Source of the DNA: a virus | Length of the DNA: 64,000 bases | Virus record (IMG/VR): IMGVR_UViG_3300044644_000679 | Location: 1-64,000 of that record | Direction: 5' to 3' (one strand) | Shown: piece by piece, positions 16,812 through 26,351 of the stretch | Position numbering within the stretch: position 1 is the stretch's first letter | How the letters are laid out: each line of letters opens with the position of its first letter | Notes under the pieces: model-generated | Databases searched by the model: none | The model's input: only the letters and a program-made list of their open reading frames with translations | What the model was told of the DNA's origin: nothing | Position numbers and translations under genes: made by a program

Positions 16812-19046
16812 TTATATTGCACAAGAACCACCCTCACAGGTAGATAACAAATCTTTTTCAGTATTACCATCAGAATCTGGCGTATTGCAATAATAAAAGT
16901 TCTTTACACCATATTTATACCCCTGTATCTGATCTTTGATCAAAATACTCAAAGGAATATTGCCGTCAGGATAATGGGAATAATTATAGTATAAATTAAC
17001 ACTTATGCTCATATCAACAAATTTTTGTAACACTGCACAAATATTTAATATTGCTTTGTTGTTTGGCATTTCCCACGCTAAAGTATAGTAATTTTTACGA
17101 GAAGCATAATTTGGCACTAATTGCTTGAGGATGCCGTTCTTAGCCTTTTTATAAGACATGAGGCTACGGACAGGTTCAATTCCATTTGTGCTGTTCTGGA
17201 TGACGCTAGAGGACTCACAGGGCATTATAGCAGTCAGAGTAGAGTGTCTTAGACCATGAATTTTGATCCTAGCTCTCAAACCCTCCCAATCCATAATATA
17301 CTCTGGCTTAACCAGTTCGTCAACTGTTTTTTTGTACCAATCGATTGGAAGCAATCCGCGAGAATATTTAGTCTCATTAAATTTATTACATGGACCCTTG
17401 AGTTCAGCAAGTTTGCAGGACTCATTTAGTAAGTACCACTGAATTTTTTCCATGATTTCATGAACTAATCTTAATGTTTCGGCATCATCATATTTTAGCT
17501 TGTGCTTTGCTAAAAATGCAGCAAAATTAGTAATACCAATTCCAAGTGATCTACGATTCTTTGTAAAGTTTTCACCAGCCGCTACTGGATAATCTTGATA
17601 ATCAATAATAGATTCTAAAGACTTTACAGCAATAGAGCAAGCTTTTTCTATGTCCTTGTTATCTTCCAGTTCAAGTAGGTTTAATGCTGACAGAATACAA
17701 ATACCAATTTCGCCTTCTTTGTCATCTATAGATGATATTGGTTTAGTTGGATGGATAATTTCTTGACATAGATTACTCATGTAAACTGGGGCATCCCATG
17801 ATCCATGCTCATTAGCATTATCAATATTCATAACATAAATGCGACCAGTTTCTAATCTCTCTTTGGTAAAAATTTCAGCAAGCTTTCTTGCGTTAATTTT
17901 CTTCTTCATCTTTACGTAGCGAGCGTTTTCATATTTTTCATATAGCTTTTTGAAGTCTTCATTATTGTTCATAGAACTATAAAGACCACCAGTTTCATGA
18001 GGACTCATTAGTGTAATGTCTTCATTTTTAATTAAACGCTCATAGAATAACTTGTTAAACTGAACAGAATAATCTAGCTTTCTTACTCTATTATCGTCAG
18101 TTCCCGCGTTATTCTTTAATGTCATTATATCTTCAATTTCATAGTGCCAAAATGGAATATGCACAGTAGCAGAACCACCACGAATACCATTCTGACTTGT
18201 TGCTTTAACCGTTGACTCAAATATCTTTAAGTATGGGATAAGACCAGTATGAATTACTTCGCCGCCCCTAATGCTAGAGTTAATTGGGCGAATGCGGCCA
18301 ATATTTAAACCAATGCCAGCCCTTCTTGCAGTATACTTTCCAACAGCGTGTACGCTTGAAAATATAGAATCAAGATCATCTTCAACGTCTACTAGAACAC
18401 AGCTAGCAAACTGTTTGATTTTAGTTCTTACTCCAGCCATGATTGGAGTTGGAAGATTAATCTTAAATGTAGAGAAACATTCATATGCCTCTTCTACTTC
18501 CTCTACGGTATCAAATAAAGACATAGCGATTGCTACATAAGCAAACTGTGGTGTTTCATACATCTGTCCAGTAGACCTATTCTTAATAAGATACTTATCT
18601 ATCATTTGCTGTAATCCAGCATAAGTATATAAATAATCTCTATCATGATCCACGAACTTTTCAATCTGATCTATTTGTTCTTTACTCCACTTTGATAATA
18701 GAGTTTCATCATATATTTCAGCTTTTACATTACTAGATATATGAGACAACAAACTTGGTGGAGCATCATGGTTTTCCCAGAGATCTTTTCTAAGGGACAT
18801 ATTCAATAGTCTAGATGCAACATATTGATAGTTTGGCTTGCTGGGAGAAGTTAGATCGTTAGCAGACTTGATTAAGATTTGATGGATTTCTTCTGTGGTT
18901 ATTCCATCTTTTAAAGAGAGGTTAGCATTCATCTCTATATCTGACCAAGAAACGTTAGCGATGTCTTTTATCGCCCACTCTACAACCTTATGAATCTTCT
19001 CAACTGTATAGACTTCGAAACTACCGTTCCTTTTTTGAACGCGCAT
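16812..19046 (-). CDS. nrdA: Ribonucleotide reductase class I alpha subunit
   Basis: A 744-residue catalytic subunit (E. coli NrdA is 761). An N-terminal ATP cone (about 1-90, MRVQKRNGSFEVYTVEKI) suggests allosteric activity control. Active-site cysteines are visible in QFASCVLVD, NLCQEIIHP and GICILSALNL. Substrate loop MPCESSSVIQNSTNGIEP is intact, and the C-terminal redox pair is CEGGSC. No intein or intron is seen within it. Confidence 0.96.
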   Translation of the reverse strand: MRVQKRNGSFEVYTVEKIHKVVEWAIKDIANVSWSDIEMNANLSLKDGITTEEIHQILIKSANDLTSPSKPNYQYVASRLLNMSLRKDLWENHDAPPSLLSHISSNVKAEIYDETLLSKWSKEQIDQIEKFVDHDRDYLYTYAGLQQMIDKYLIKNRSTGQMYETPQFAYVAIAMSLFDTVEEVEEAYECFSTFKINLPTPIMAGVRTKIKQFASCVLVDVEDDLDSIFSSVHAVGKYTARRAGIGLNIGRIRPINSSIRGGEVIHTGLIPYLKIFESTVKATSQNGIRGGSATVHIPFWHYEIEDIMTLKNNAGTDDNRVRKLDYSVQFNKLFYERLIKNEDITLMSPHETGGLYSSMNNNEDFKKLYEKYENARYVKMKKKINARKLAEIFTKERLETGRIYVMNIDNANEHGSWDAPVYMSNLCQEIIHPTKPISSIDDKEGEIGICILSALNLLELEDNKDIEKACSIAVKSLESIIDYQDYPVAAGENFTKNRRSLGIGITNFAAFLAKHKLKYDDAETLRLVHEIMEKIQWYLLNESCKLAELKGPCNKFNETKYSRGLLPIDWYKKTVDELVKPEYIMDWEGLRARIKIHGLRHSTLTAIMPCESSSVIQNSTNGIEPVRSLMSYKKAKNGILKQLVPNYASRKNYYTLAWEMPNNKAILNICAVLQKFVDMSISVNLYYNYSHYPDGNIPLSILIKDQIQGYKYGVKNFYYCNTPDSDGNTEKDLLSTCEGGSCAI

Positions 19047-19072
19047 AATCCCCTCTTTCTTTTAATCAACTA

Positions 19073-19711
19073 TCAATATTCGTTAAAAAGTTTTCTAAAC
19101 AATCTTTCAAGTATAAACTTTAATATAACGGGCAAAACAACATAGATTAGCAAGAATGATAGTATAACAGACCCATGAATTACTTCTGGATCTTGTTTTA
19201 CATTAGACATTACGAAGTCTTTGCAGTCTCTTTTTAGTTGCCTCTTGCTATATTTGTCACACTCCGCAAAGTTCATTCCGCCTTGGCTAGCTATTGTAGC
19301 CCATTCGTTGCCATACTGCAAACATTTTTTGGCTAAAAAGTTTCTTTCTTCGTCTGCGTATTCAGCATCAATCTGAGCTTCTATGTCGCTAGTGTCGAAA
19401 GAACCACCAAACAGAGTTTCTGAGTTTTCATCATAGGAAAACTTGATATCTGGAAGGTATCTCAACTTTAGTGTACCACCATCTTTACCCAAAGTCAAGC
19501 CCTGTACGTAAGCACTTAACTTTATGTACTTTTTCCAAGTGACTTTTGGGAGAGATTCAGTAAATGAAAGAATGATATTTTCAGAGGTATCTTTTATGAC
19601 TTTAATATCTAATGGTTGGGGGAAACTTATATTTAGATTTTTAATGTCATAACCATTCTTTGAAAAGATAAAATCAACAATCTGTTTAATTTGTAAAATT
19701 GGTATTGCCAT
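19073..19711 (-). CDS. Hypothetical protein with C-terminal membrane anchor
   Basis: A 212-residue protein. The last 35 residues contain one strong membrane helix (VILSFLLIYVVLPVILKFIL) followed by a basic tail. The body is soluble mixed alpha/beta. It follows three small membrane or lipoprotein genes and may belong to a membrane/lysis cluster. Confidence 0.65.
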   Translation of the reverse strand: MAIPILQIKQIVDFIFSKNGYDIKNLNISFPQPLDIKVIKDTSENIILSFTESLPKVTWKKYIKLSAYVQGLTLGKDGGTLKLRYLPDIKFSYDENSETLFGGSFDTSDIEAQIDAEYADEERNFLAKKCLQYGNEWATIASQGGMNFAECDKYSKRQLKRDCKDFVMSNVKQDPEVIHGSVILSFLLIYVVLPVILKFILERLFRKLFNEY

Positions 19712-19712
19712 A

Positions 19713-20180
19713 TTAATTTTTCTGTATTAGTGACCAAGCCAAGCCCATAAATCTATCTGAGATTTTATTTTTTTCTTCATCTGTTAGTTTATGATTGTCA
19801 TCACCACCAGCGGCAGAAGTAATTAAATCTATGATAGCGACATCTAAATCTTTATACTTATCGTTCATAGCCCCTTCAAAGAATCCACTTGCAGATAATG
19901 CTAGCACATCATTTACTTGTTGTAACTGAGCGTCATAGGTTTTTACCCTACTAGCAAACTCTTGACTATATATAGCCATCTTTGCTCTATCGGTAGGGTC
20001 AGTAATTAATGATGATACCGGTTTAACAAGTTCTATTATTTCATCGCTTGGGCGATCTATATTTAGAATAGCAACATCGGGCTTTGGAAAAACTGGAATT
20101 AAATTTAATACCGGTTTGTATAAAGCTAAACCTAGTAAAACTAGTGCTATAAGATTTCTAACCTTAAGAAACTTTTCCAT
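19713..20180 (-). CDS. Membrane-anchored hypothetical protein
   Basis: A 155-residue protein with an N-terminal membrane helix (NLIALVLLGLALYKPVLNLI) and a polar helical body. The start at 20180 follows GAGGACAACG and is preferred over 20192. The topology would place the body outside the cytoplasm if the helix acts as a signal anchor. Function unknown. Confidence 0.65.
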   Translation of the reverse strand: MEKFLKVRNLIALVLLGLALYKPVLNLIPVFPKPDVAILNIDRPSDEIIELVKPVSSLITDPTDRAKMAIYSQEFASRVKTYDAQLQQVNDVLALSASGFFEGAMNDKYKDLDVAIIDLITSAAGGDDNHKLTDEEKNKISDRFMGLAWSLIQKN

Positions 20181-20439
20181 CGTTGTCCTCAATTACTTTG
20201 TTTAATAGTGGAAATACTTCGTCTAATTTCTCAGACGCTACGGTTAAATGGTATTCATCGCATTTATTTTTTAGCTGATACCATAAACTAACTATTTCCA
20301 AAAATCCCTCTTCTTTGTTCTCTACAACTTTGACTTTAGACTTAGCAAATAATCTAGATACCCAGTATGGAATATCTACAAAGTTAGTTGCTAATATAAG
20401 TAAAGCAATTACAATCAACCAAACATTCCACGATTCCAT
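20164..20439 (-). CDS. Small membrane protein
   Basis: A 91-residue protein with one N-terminal membrane helix (WLIVIALLILATNFVDI) and a charged helical tail. It overlaps the next gene by 17 bp. Spanin- or holin-accessory-like architecture, but no specific family recognised. Confidence 0.65.
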   Translation of the reverse strand: MESWNVWLIVIALLILATNFVDIPYWVSRLFAKSKVKVVENKEEGFLEIVSLWYQLKNKCDEYHLTVASEKLDEVFPLLNKVIEDNDGKVS

Positions 20440-20443
20440 CTTA

Positions 20444-20749
20444 TTACCTCTTTAAATTAGTGGTCTTTGCATGAAATGGACACACTGTTTTATGACCATC
20501 TCCTTGAACTATTATTCCCGTGCCTTTGCAAACGCATTTGGCTGGGTCTGGATCAGTATCCACAACGGGCTGTGGTTTTGGATCTACCTTAAAAACCTCT
20601 TTTTCTGCGTTATCAAAAGCTGCTTTACACTTCTCTTGCCACTCCGTTACGTAAGAAGAGTACATATTTGTTATATCTTCTGGATTGACAGAAAACATAT
20701 TATTTGAGCATCCAGCTAATAATAATGCTAATAGTATATATTTATTCAT
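20444..20749 (-). CDS. Putative lipoprotein with cysteine motif
   Basis: A 101-residue protein beginning with a lipoprotein signal (LLALLLAGCSNN, lipobox LAGC). The C-terminal CVCKGTGIIVQGDGHKTVCPF resembles a DnaJ-type zinc knuckle (CxCxGxG ... CP). It follows the second fibre-protease pair. It could be an outer-membrane spanin-like or surface-exclusion protein; neither is proven. Confidence 0.65.
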   Translation of the reverse strand: MNKYILLALLLAGCSNNMFSVNPEDITNMYSSYVTEWQEKCKAAFDNAEKEVFKVDPKPQPVVDTDPDPAKCVCKGTGIIVQGDGHKTVCPFHAKTTNLKR

Positions 20750-20757
20750 TGTAATTC

Positions 20758-22056
20758 CTAGTATAAAGTGAATGAAGACAAATCAATTGTTGTTACAGTA
20801 TATGAACTACCAGATCTATTATTTCTTGTCCAAAGTAGATTCATATTAGTATTTAATGTACTTATAAAATTACTATAGAATGGTCCACTGTCTGGTCCGG
20901 TCCATGTTATTATCAAAACCAATTGATTATTGATGATTAAAAATGATGGGTTACCACTATCTCCACCGATTATTGATTCATGAAATAATATTCTATTTGG
21001 GTATGTATTATAATAACTATTATTGGGATCAAGATAATTTTGTGTTGGTTGCTGTGTATATGCGGAACTGCCCGTTGGGTCCACGTATAGAAATTCTTTT
21101 ACTAAAGCTTTTTCTTCTTGATCTAAAGATAGCATTGGAAGTCTGTAGATGGTATAAGTACCACTTTTATTTCTATAAATTGTAGGTAAATATATAGACC
21201 AATTAGAAGGAAGTAATTTGGCAAAACTAATGGAATTTGGTACGTCAGAATCTAAAAGTCCCAAATAAATATCACTAGTCAATGTTGGCATTTTGTCTAT
21301 TAATGTTCTTTCTATAACGACATTATCATTAGTAACAAATCTAACTTTAGCCCCGATATCTATTTCATAATGAGTAGCAAAAACTAAGTGACTTGGGCTA
21401 ATTAGAGTTCCAGCTCTAGTATTTGATCCAGTTGTATTCCAAGGACTTATGCAAGTTAAATCTAAATCATAAGCCCAACAATTAGTATTTCTAACGTATG
21501 TAGAAGTTGAATGGTTTTGAGTACTATAAATATCTTTTGCTATAGTTGGGTTTTTATTTAATAGTCTATTATCGACGCTATCAGAACAATTTTTTGCTAA
21601 ACTACCAGATGTAAATTCACAAAAAGCATCTATTTGTCCACCTATATTACAATTGACATTTACTTCTGCAATGTTAAAATCAGATGTATTTATTCCACTT
21701 GCTATAATTTTTACTGCTCTTTTAGAAGTGCTTCCCGTTGGCACTCCAGAACATATATAGTTGTTAGGATTTAAATTTGATAAAATACTGTTATCTGTAC
21801 TATATACAGTAACTGATATATCATCTTGTTTATATAATATTATATTAAAATCAGTTATAGTAGATGAATTAGTAGATCTGAATACTGTAGCGTCATAATT
21901 CGTAGTATAACCAGAGCCAGTAGAAACTAATATCCTATCTTGGGGCTGTGCTGTGATTTTTACTCTATCTCCACCAATATCTGGTTTTTTAAACAGATAA
22001 GATGAATTCTCAGATATAGAACCACAATTGAGAGGTATATTTTGAGCTTCTATCAT
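20758..22056 (-). CDS. Tail-associated trypsin-like serine protease (second copy)
   Basis: A 432-residue protein. The C-terminal 230 residues look like a chymotrypsin-fold protease: His in FATHYEI, an Asp in SDIYLGLL, and the nucleophile in IGGDSGNPSF. The N-terminal half is beta-rich with several cysteines. It shares long stretches with the protease at 23370 (DVPNSISFAK, FLIINNQLV, TEIDLSSF-like ending). It abuts a fibre gene in the same order as the other copy. A virion protease that cleaves surface proteins during adsorption, or processes the fibre, is inferred. Confidence 0.75.
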   Translation of the reverse strand: MIEAQNIPLNCGSISENSSYLFKKPDIGGDRVKITAQPQDRILVSTGSGYTTNYDATVFRSTNSSTITDFNIILYKQDDISVTVYSTDNSILSNLNPNNYICSGVPTGSTSKRAVKIIASGINTSDFNIAEVNVNCNIGGQIDAFCEFTSGSLAKNCSDSVDNRLLNKNPTIAKDIYSTQNHSTSTYVRNTNCWAYDLDLTCISPWNTTGSNTRAGTLISPSHLVFATHYEIDIGAKVRFVTNDNVVIERTLIDKMPTLTSDIYLGLLDSDVPNSISFAKLLPSNWSIYLPTIYRNKSGTYTIYRLPMLSLDQEEKALVKEFLYVDPTGSSAYTQQPTQNYLDPNNSYYNTYPNRILFHESIIGGDSGNPSFLIINNQLVLIITWTGPDSGPFYSNFISTLNTNMNLLWTRNNRSGSSYTVTTIDLSSFTLY

Positions 22057-23360
22057 TATGGTGTTCCATAGCTAGCTTGACAGTAATTTACTGCCGCTAC
22101 CCATCTAATATTTTTAGTTGCTAATCCAGTAACTCTAATAGACAATCCTCCATTTGTAGCATCTGCTGCTACGCTGGCTAAAGCCGAAGTCATACCAGCA
22201 TCTTTCCAGCTTGTTTCAGTGGGTGTTTCAATCAAAGCGGTAGTACTAGCACCAACCCCTCTTTTAATACCTCCAACAAAATTCCATACGGCTGAAGAAG
22301 TATCCGTGTCATTATAAGCACTAATTTGTATGTTAAAATTTACCGTAGTTTTATCTGGTAAAAATATAAAATTTCTTGAAGTCGTGTTACTTGGAGATGT
22401 TACTAGAGATGCAGATCCATTTGCCGTTAAAATTACATTTGATGTATTACTTGAGGTTTCAGTTCTTAGCACTATGGTTGATCGCTGTGCATCTCCAGCA
22501 GAAGCAAAACTACCACCAGCCTGTGCCACTTCTCCATATAAAGTAGTTTTTGCGGATATACCACCTAAAATAGATGAATATATTCCGCTAGCAATATTGT
22601 TTTGACCGTTAATGATGCTAGAATAGTTAGCAGTTGCTGTGTTTTGATTCCCATTTCCAATAAAAGTATAATCTGAAATAGCAGAATGACCAAATCCATT
22701 TATAATAGAAGAATAAGTTCCTCTGCTCATATTAAAAGTTCCATTACATATCAACCCATAGTTAGGAGACGTTACAGTATTTCTTAAACCAGTGATTATG
22801 GTAGCGTTACTAGAGGCTGGTGATCCAGCAGTATTTCTATCTCCATTAAGAATAGATGTATAAACACCGCTACCAACACAGCCATTACCAGATAAAATTG
22901 TTATATTATAACCACTTGCAGTACAAGTATTAGCGTGATAAATACCATTATAGTTAAAACTTGAACCAAGCAGTGATGAAATTATTGAGTTTCCTGATCC
23001 CAAGCATAGATTTCCGCTTCCTAATATATTGTTAAATTTTGTAGTATTATTACCAGAGATTTCAACTATTGGGGATGAGATTACTATTCCGCCAACTGTA
23101 GATCCATCACCAACATATAGTTTTTTAGTATCGGTTGTCCATAACGGTTCTGCTACCGATGGAGTTACCAATAGTCTTTCTGAATCAAGACCCTGCTTTA
23201 ATTGCAAAGTTGCAGCTTGATTTAGTACAGAACTTCTTAATGTGCTGGCAGAAACTTTTTTTGTTATTGCTTGATCATTTGGGCTATCCACCATAACAAA
23301 AAGATCATCATCTGTTACAGATGATACTGATGGTAACTGCGTTATTTTTACAACACCCAT
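22056..23360 (-). CDS. Tail fibre/adhesin with YadA-head-like repeats
   Basis: A 434-residue fibre. Residues 1-95 form a module shared with the fibre at 24583 (ITQLPSVSSVTDDDLFVMVD and EPLWTTDTKKLYVGDG), a typical base for variable fibre tips. Residues about 120-270 hold repeated S/N-I-I/L-N/G-G units like trimeric adhesin heads (SSIINGQNN, SSILGG). The C-terminal 150 residues form a beta-rich tip. No reverse transcriptase or template repeat was seen, so it is not an evident diversity-generating retroelement target. Confidence 0.8.
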   Translation of the reverse strand: MGVVKITQLPSVSSVTDDDLFVMVDSPNDQAITKKVSASTLRSSVLNQAATLQLKQGLDSERLLVTPSVAEPLWTTDTKKLYVGDGSTVGGIVISSPIVEISGNNTTKFNNILGSGNLCLGSGNSIISSLLGSSFNYNGIYHANTCTASGYNITILSGNGCVGSGVYTSILNGDRNTAGSPASSNATIITGLRNTVTSPNYGLICNGTFNMSRGTYSSIINGFGHSAISDYTFIGNGNQNTATANYSSIINGQNNIASGIYSSILGGISAKTTLYGEVAQAGGSFASAGDAQRSTIVLRTETSSNTSNVILTANGSASLVTSPSNTTSRNFIFLPDKTTVNFNIQISAYNDTDTSSAVWNFVGGIKRGVGASTTALIETPTETSWKDAGMTSALASVAADATNGGLSIRVTGLATKNIRWVAAVNYCQASYGTP

Positions 23361-23369
23361 ATTAAACTC

Positions 23370-24581
23370 CTAATAAGATAAAAAAGATGAAAGATCTATT
23401 TCAGTTAGTTGATACCCACCGCCAAGCTGAGACATCATTGTGTTGATAGCATTTTTTCTTTGAGTTATAAATGTACCCAAACTAGAACTAGTCCAAACTG
23501 TAAGAACTACTAATTGATTGTTAATTATTAGAAATGATGGACTACCAGAATCTCCGCCAATAATATCTTCATAAAATGATAATCTAAAAGAATTTGTCGG
23601 GCGCATCAGTACAACTTGATTAGATATTGCATATAAATCAGCAACCATAGCTTTTTTTTCTTGATCCGTTATTAAAACTGGAAGTTTTATTGGATGAGAA
23701 ATAGAAGGTAAATACGATGTCCAGTTTTCTGGCAAAATTTTAGCAAATGATATACTATTAGGAACATCAGAATTTAATACACCAATAGTTATATCTGGAT
23801 AATATGGAGTGTATGAAGGATCTGTTTGCAATGTTTCAATAGTTCTATTAATAACAATATTGTCTGATGTGACATATCTTATTGTTGTTCCTACTGGTGG
23901 TTGATAGTGGGCGGCAAATAAAACATGACGAGGAGAAATAAGTACTCCCGCCATATTATTGCCACCATATGAGTTCCATGGACTTATGCACGTTAAATCT
24001 ATGTCTGAAACCCAACATCCTGTATTTCTAATATAAATATTAGATGAGTTGTTTATATTAGAAAAAATAGGTTTTGAGTAACCGGGAACTTTGTTGCTTA
24101 TACGACTGTCGATGGCATCAGTAGTATTTTTTGCTAATGAATTATTAGCCCAACTGTTAAAAGAGTCTATATTTCCAGAATATGTTTTTTGAGCATACAG
24201 TCCTATTGCTGATGTTTCACCATCATTAGATATTGCTGTAATAGTACAATATCCATCATTCTGATACGTAGCTATTCCACCATTATTATTTATAGTTAAT
24301 ACAGATGGATTGGATGATGAAAATTTAACAAGGCTATTGAATGTAGATTGATTGAATATATTTTGTATAGTAAAATCTGTAACATATTCAGCACTAGTTT
24401 GCCTATTGAGCATTTTATCTTTATCATAAGCTATAGAATTAGAGCCAGACACTGTAATTCTATTTATGACATTACCTACAATGTCAAAAGATCTATCGCT
24501 AATCCTTTTTTTAGCATAATTATTGAAGTTTACGGTTGATGCTAAACCGCAGTTAATTGGATGATTTACAGATGGATACAT
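23370..24581 (-). CDS. Tail-associated trypsin-like serine protease (first copy)
   Basis: A 403-residue protein. The N-terminal half includes a Big_2/Ig-like module (FSSSNPSVLTINNNG ... YCTITAISNDG). The protease half shows His in FAAHYQP, Asp in YPDITIGVL, and Ser in IGGDSGSPSF. It is a paralogue of the protein at 20758. It lies 1 bp from the fibre gene at 24583 and is surely co-expressed. A tail-tip protease or fibre-processing enzyme is inferred. Confidence 0.75.
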   Translation of the reverse strand: MYPSVNHPINCGLASTVNFNNYAKKRISDRSFDIVGNVINRITVSGSNSIAYDKDKMLNRQTSAEYVTDFTIQNIFNQSTFNSLVKFSSSNPSVLTINNNGGIATYQNDGYCTITAISNDGETSAIGLYAQKTYSGNIDSFNSWANNSLAKNTTDAIDSRISNKVPGYSKPIFSNINNSSNIYIRNTGCWVSDIDLTCISPWNSYGGNNMAGVLISPRHVLFAAHYQPPVGTTIRYVTSDNIVINRTIETLQTDPSYTPYYPDITIGVLNSDVPNSISFAKILPENWTSYLPSISHPIKLPVLITDQEKKAMVADLYAISNQVVLMRPTNSFRLSFYEDIIGGDSGSPSFLIINNQLVVLTVWTSSSLGTFITQRKNAINTMMSQLGGGYQLTEIDLSSFLSY

Positions 24582-24582
24582 A

Positions 24583-26088
24583 TTAGTTAGTAGTTAGTGT
24601 TACTCCTCTGGTTACTAATGCTTTTGCACTAGAGCCAGCTTTAATGATAGTGGCTGTGCCAGCACCAGTTGCTGTTTGAGATGATATAGTATAAGTAAAT
24701 TGATTACTATTAGTTACCGTAATAACAGCATACCTGTTTGCATTTGTAGCTGTTGTAATTCCACTGACTCTTAATACATCTCCACTGAGATATCCATGAT
24801 TAGTTAAATTTACAGTACAAGTTGTACCAGAACAAACGAAATTTGAACCATTGGTAGTAATACTGCCTAAATTTGAAGGAGATGCGCTAGACCCTCCACT
24901 AATATTGATACTTCTTGCATTAGGAGATCCATAAGATGTTGTTCCATTAGTTCCATCCATGTATGCGAATGTTGCTAATAAATTATCAACACTACTTTGA
25001 TTTAGCGAAGCATTAGTTATAGACACATTCAAACCACAACTTTTCCATGTTCCAAGAGAAGGAAGAGTTAGTGTTTGTAAAACGGGGGTTGTGAATGTTA
25101 TGGTACTAGAAAAAGAACTCCCTACCGCTACTATCGATGGAATAGATATTGATGTCATAGAAGACGAAGAGATATTAAAATTTCCACCGTTGCTAGTAAC
25201 AACATACTGTAATGATGGTAGAGATAAAGAGCTTAAGCTGTTTGCTGTTAAATTAAAATAATCAATAGTATTTAATAATGGTAAGCTTATTGATGTCAAG
25301 TTTGAGCCAGTAAATAATAAATATTTTGCATAAGTGAGCTTTGGCATTTGAAAAGACGTTAGAGCATTTGCTGTTAATCCAAAATTCCCAGTAATATGTA
25401 CAATTTCTGGTAATGACAGAGTTGTTAAACTATTCATCGTAGTAGAATCAAACAAATTTCCATTTATATATTTAAAATTATTTAGTAATATGCTTGTAAG
25501 ATTAGTGACAGTACCCATAGTAGAAAATAAATTACCGGTAAGACCTTCTATGTTGGATGAAATAGTAGCTATTCTACCATCAACAAAATCTTGATTATTA
25601 TAGAGGGGCCACGAACCTTCAACCCACGGTCCTGTTCCTGTTAACACATTTCCATTTATTGTCATTATGTTTTTAGGAAAAGTAATAAGGGCTGCATTCC
25701 TTGAATATATTGGAGTAGACCCTGTGATAGTCGTCGTTAGTGCAGGTATGCTTTCAGAAAAACTTATTGGCACACCTCCTTGTGTAATACCATCACCCAT
25801 TCGTAATACTTTGGAGTCGGTAGCCCATAAAGGCTCACCTTCTAATGGAGTTATTGCATTAACTTCTGCTAATGTTCCTCTACGAATTTGTAAATTAGCT
25901 GGAGATGTAATATCAACCCACTGATTATTGCGGCGACCATATGTAATAGTGCCAGATGGTGCATCAACATCCTTCCATAATATTTTTTTAGTTACAGGTG
26001 TTCCATCTGGATTATCTACCATTACCAAAACATCGTCTGGAGTTATAGAGGAACTAGATGGTAATTGGTGTATTCTTGTGACAACCAT
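24583..26088 (-). CDS. Tail fibre with leucine-rich-repeat-like body
   Basis: A 501-residue fibre. The N-terminal module (HQLPSSSSITPDDVLVMVDNP, EPLWATDSKVLRMGDG) matches the fibre at 22056. Residues about 165-355 hold BspA-like repeats (LTSISLPLLN, LSSLSLPSLQ, MTSISIPSI), a fold used for protein or glycan binding. The C-terminus has an Ig-like beta domain. Different distal domains on a shared base suggest alternative receptor binders. Confidence 0.8.
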   Translation of the reverse strand: MVVTRIHQLPSSSSITPDDVLVMVDNPDGTPVTKKILWKDVDAPSGTITYGRRNNQWVDITSPANLQIRRGTLAEVNAITPLEGEPLWATDSKVLRMGDGITQGGVPISFSESIPALTTTITGSTPIYSRNAALITFPKNIMTINGNVLTGTGPWVEGSWPLYNNQDFVDGRIATISSNIEGLTGNLFSTMGTVTNLTSILLNNFKYINGNLFDSTTMNSLTTLSLPEIVHITGNFGLTANALTSFQMPKLTYAKYLLFTGSNLTSISLPLLNTIDYFNLTANSLSSLSLPSLQYVVTSNGGNFNISSSSMTSISIPSIVAVGSSFSSTITFTTPVLQTLTLPSLGTWKSCGLNVSITNASLNQSSVDNLLATFAYMDGTNGTTSYGSPNARSINISGGSSASPSNLGSITTNGSNFVCSGTTCTVNLTNHGYLSGDVLRVSGITTATNANRYAVITVTNSNQFTYTISSQTATGAGTATIIKAGSSAKALVTRGVTLTTN

Positions 26089-26089
26089 C

Positions 26090-26338
26090 TTAAACTCCTA
26101 ATATGCCAGAAGATCCGGTAGTATAATAAGTAACGTCATCAAATCTATCTTTTAGTCTGTTTTCTATAGCTGTATATGAATAAGATTTCTCATATTCAAA
26201 TGGACTTATAAGAGCTTGATAATTGCCACTCCCACTAACTGGCTTTCCGAACCAGCAATATACAACGGCTGAACCGTTTTGAATTGTTTCTCTACCAGAA
26301 ACTACATTAGTGATTACATCTGTTGTTGAAATTGGCAT
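26090..26338 (-). CDS. Small protein upstream of the fibre genes
   Basis: An 82-residue protein, beta-rich, without signal or membrane segment, one base from the fibre gene. It may be a tail or neck component; the family is not recognised. Confidence 0.6.
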   Translation of the reverse strand: MPISTTDVITNVVSGRETIQNGSAVVYCWFGKPVSGSGNYQALISPFEYEKSYSYTAIENRLKDRFDDVTYYTTGSSGILGV

Positions 26339-26351
26339 ATTTTACCCCTTT

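Noticed and set aside
22056-26088. Diversity-generating retroelement acting on the fibres
   Set aside because: No reverse transcriptase and no template/variable repeat pair was found in the window.
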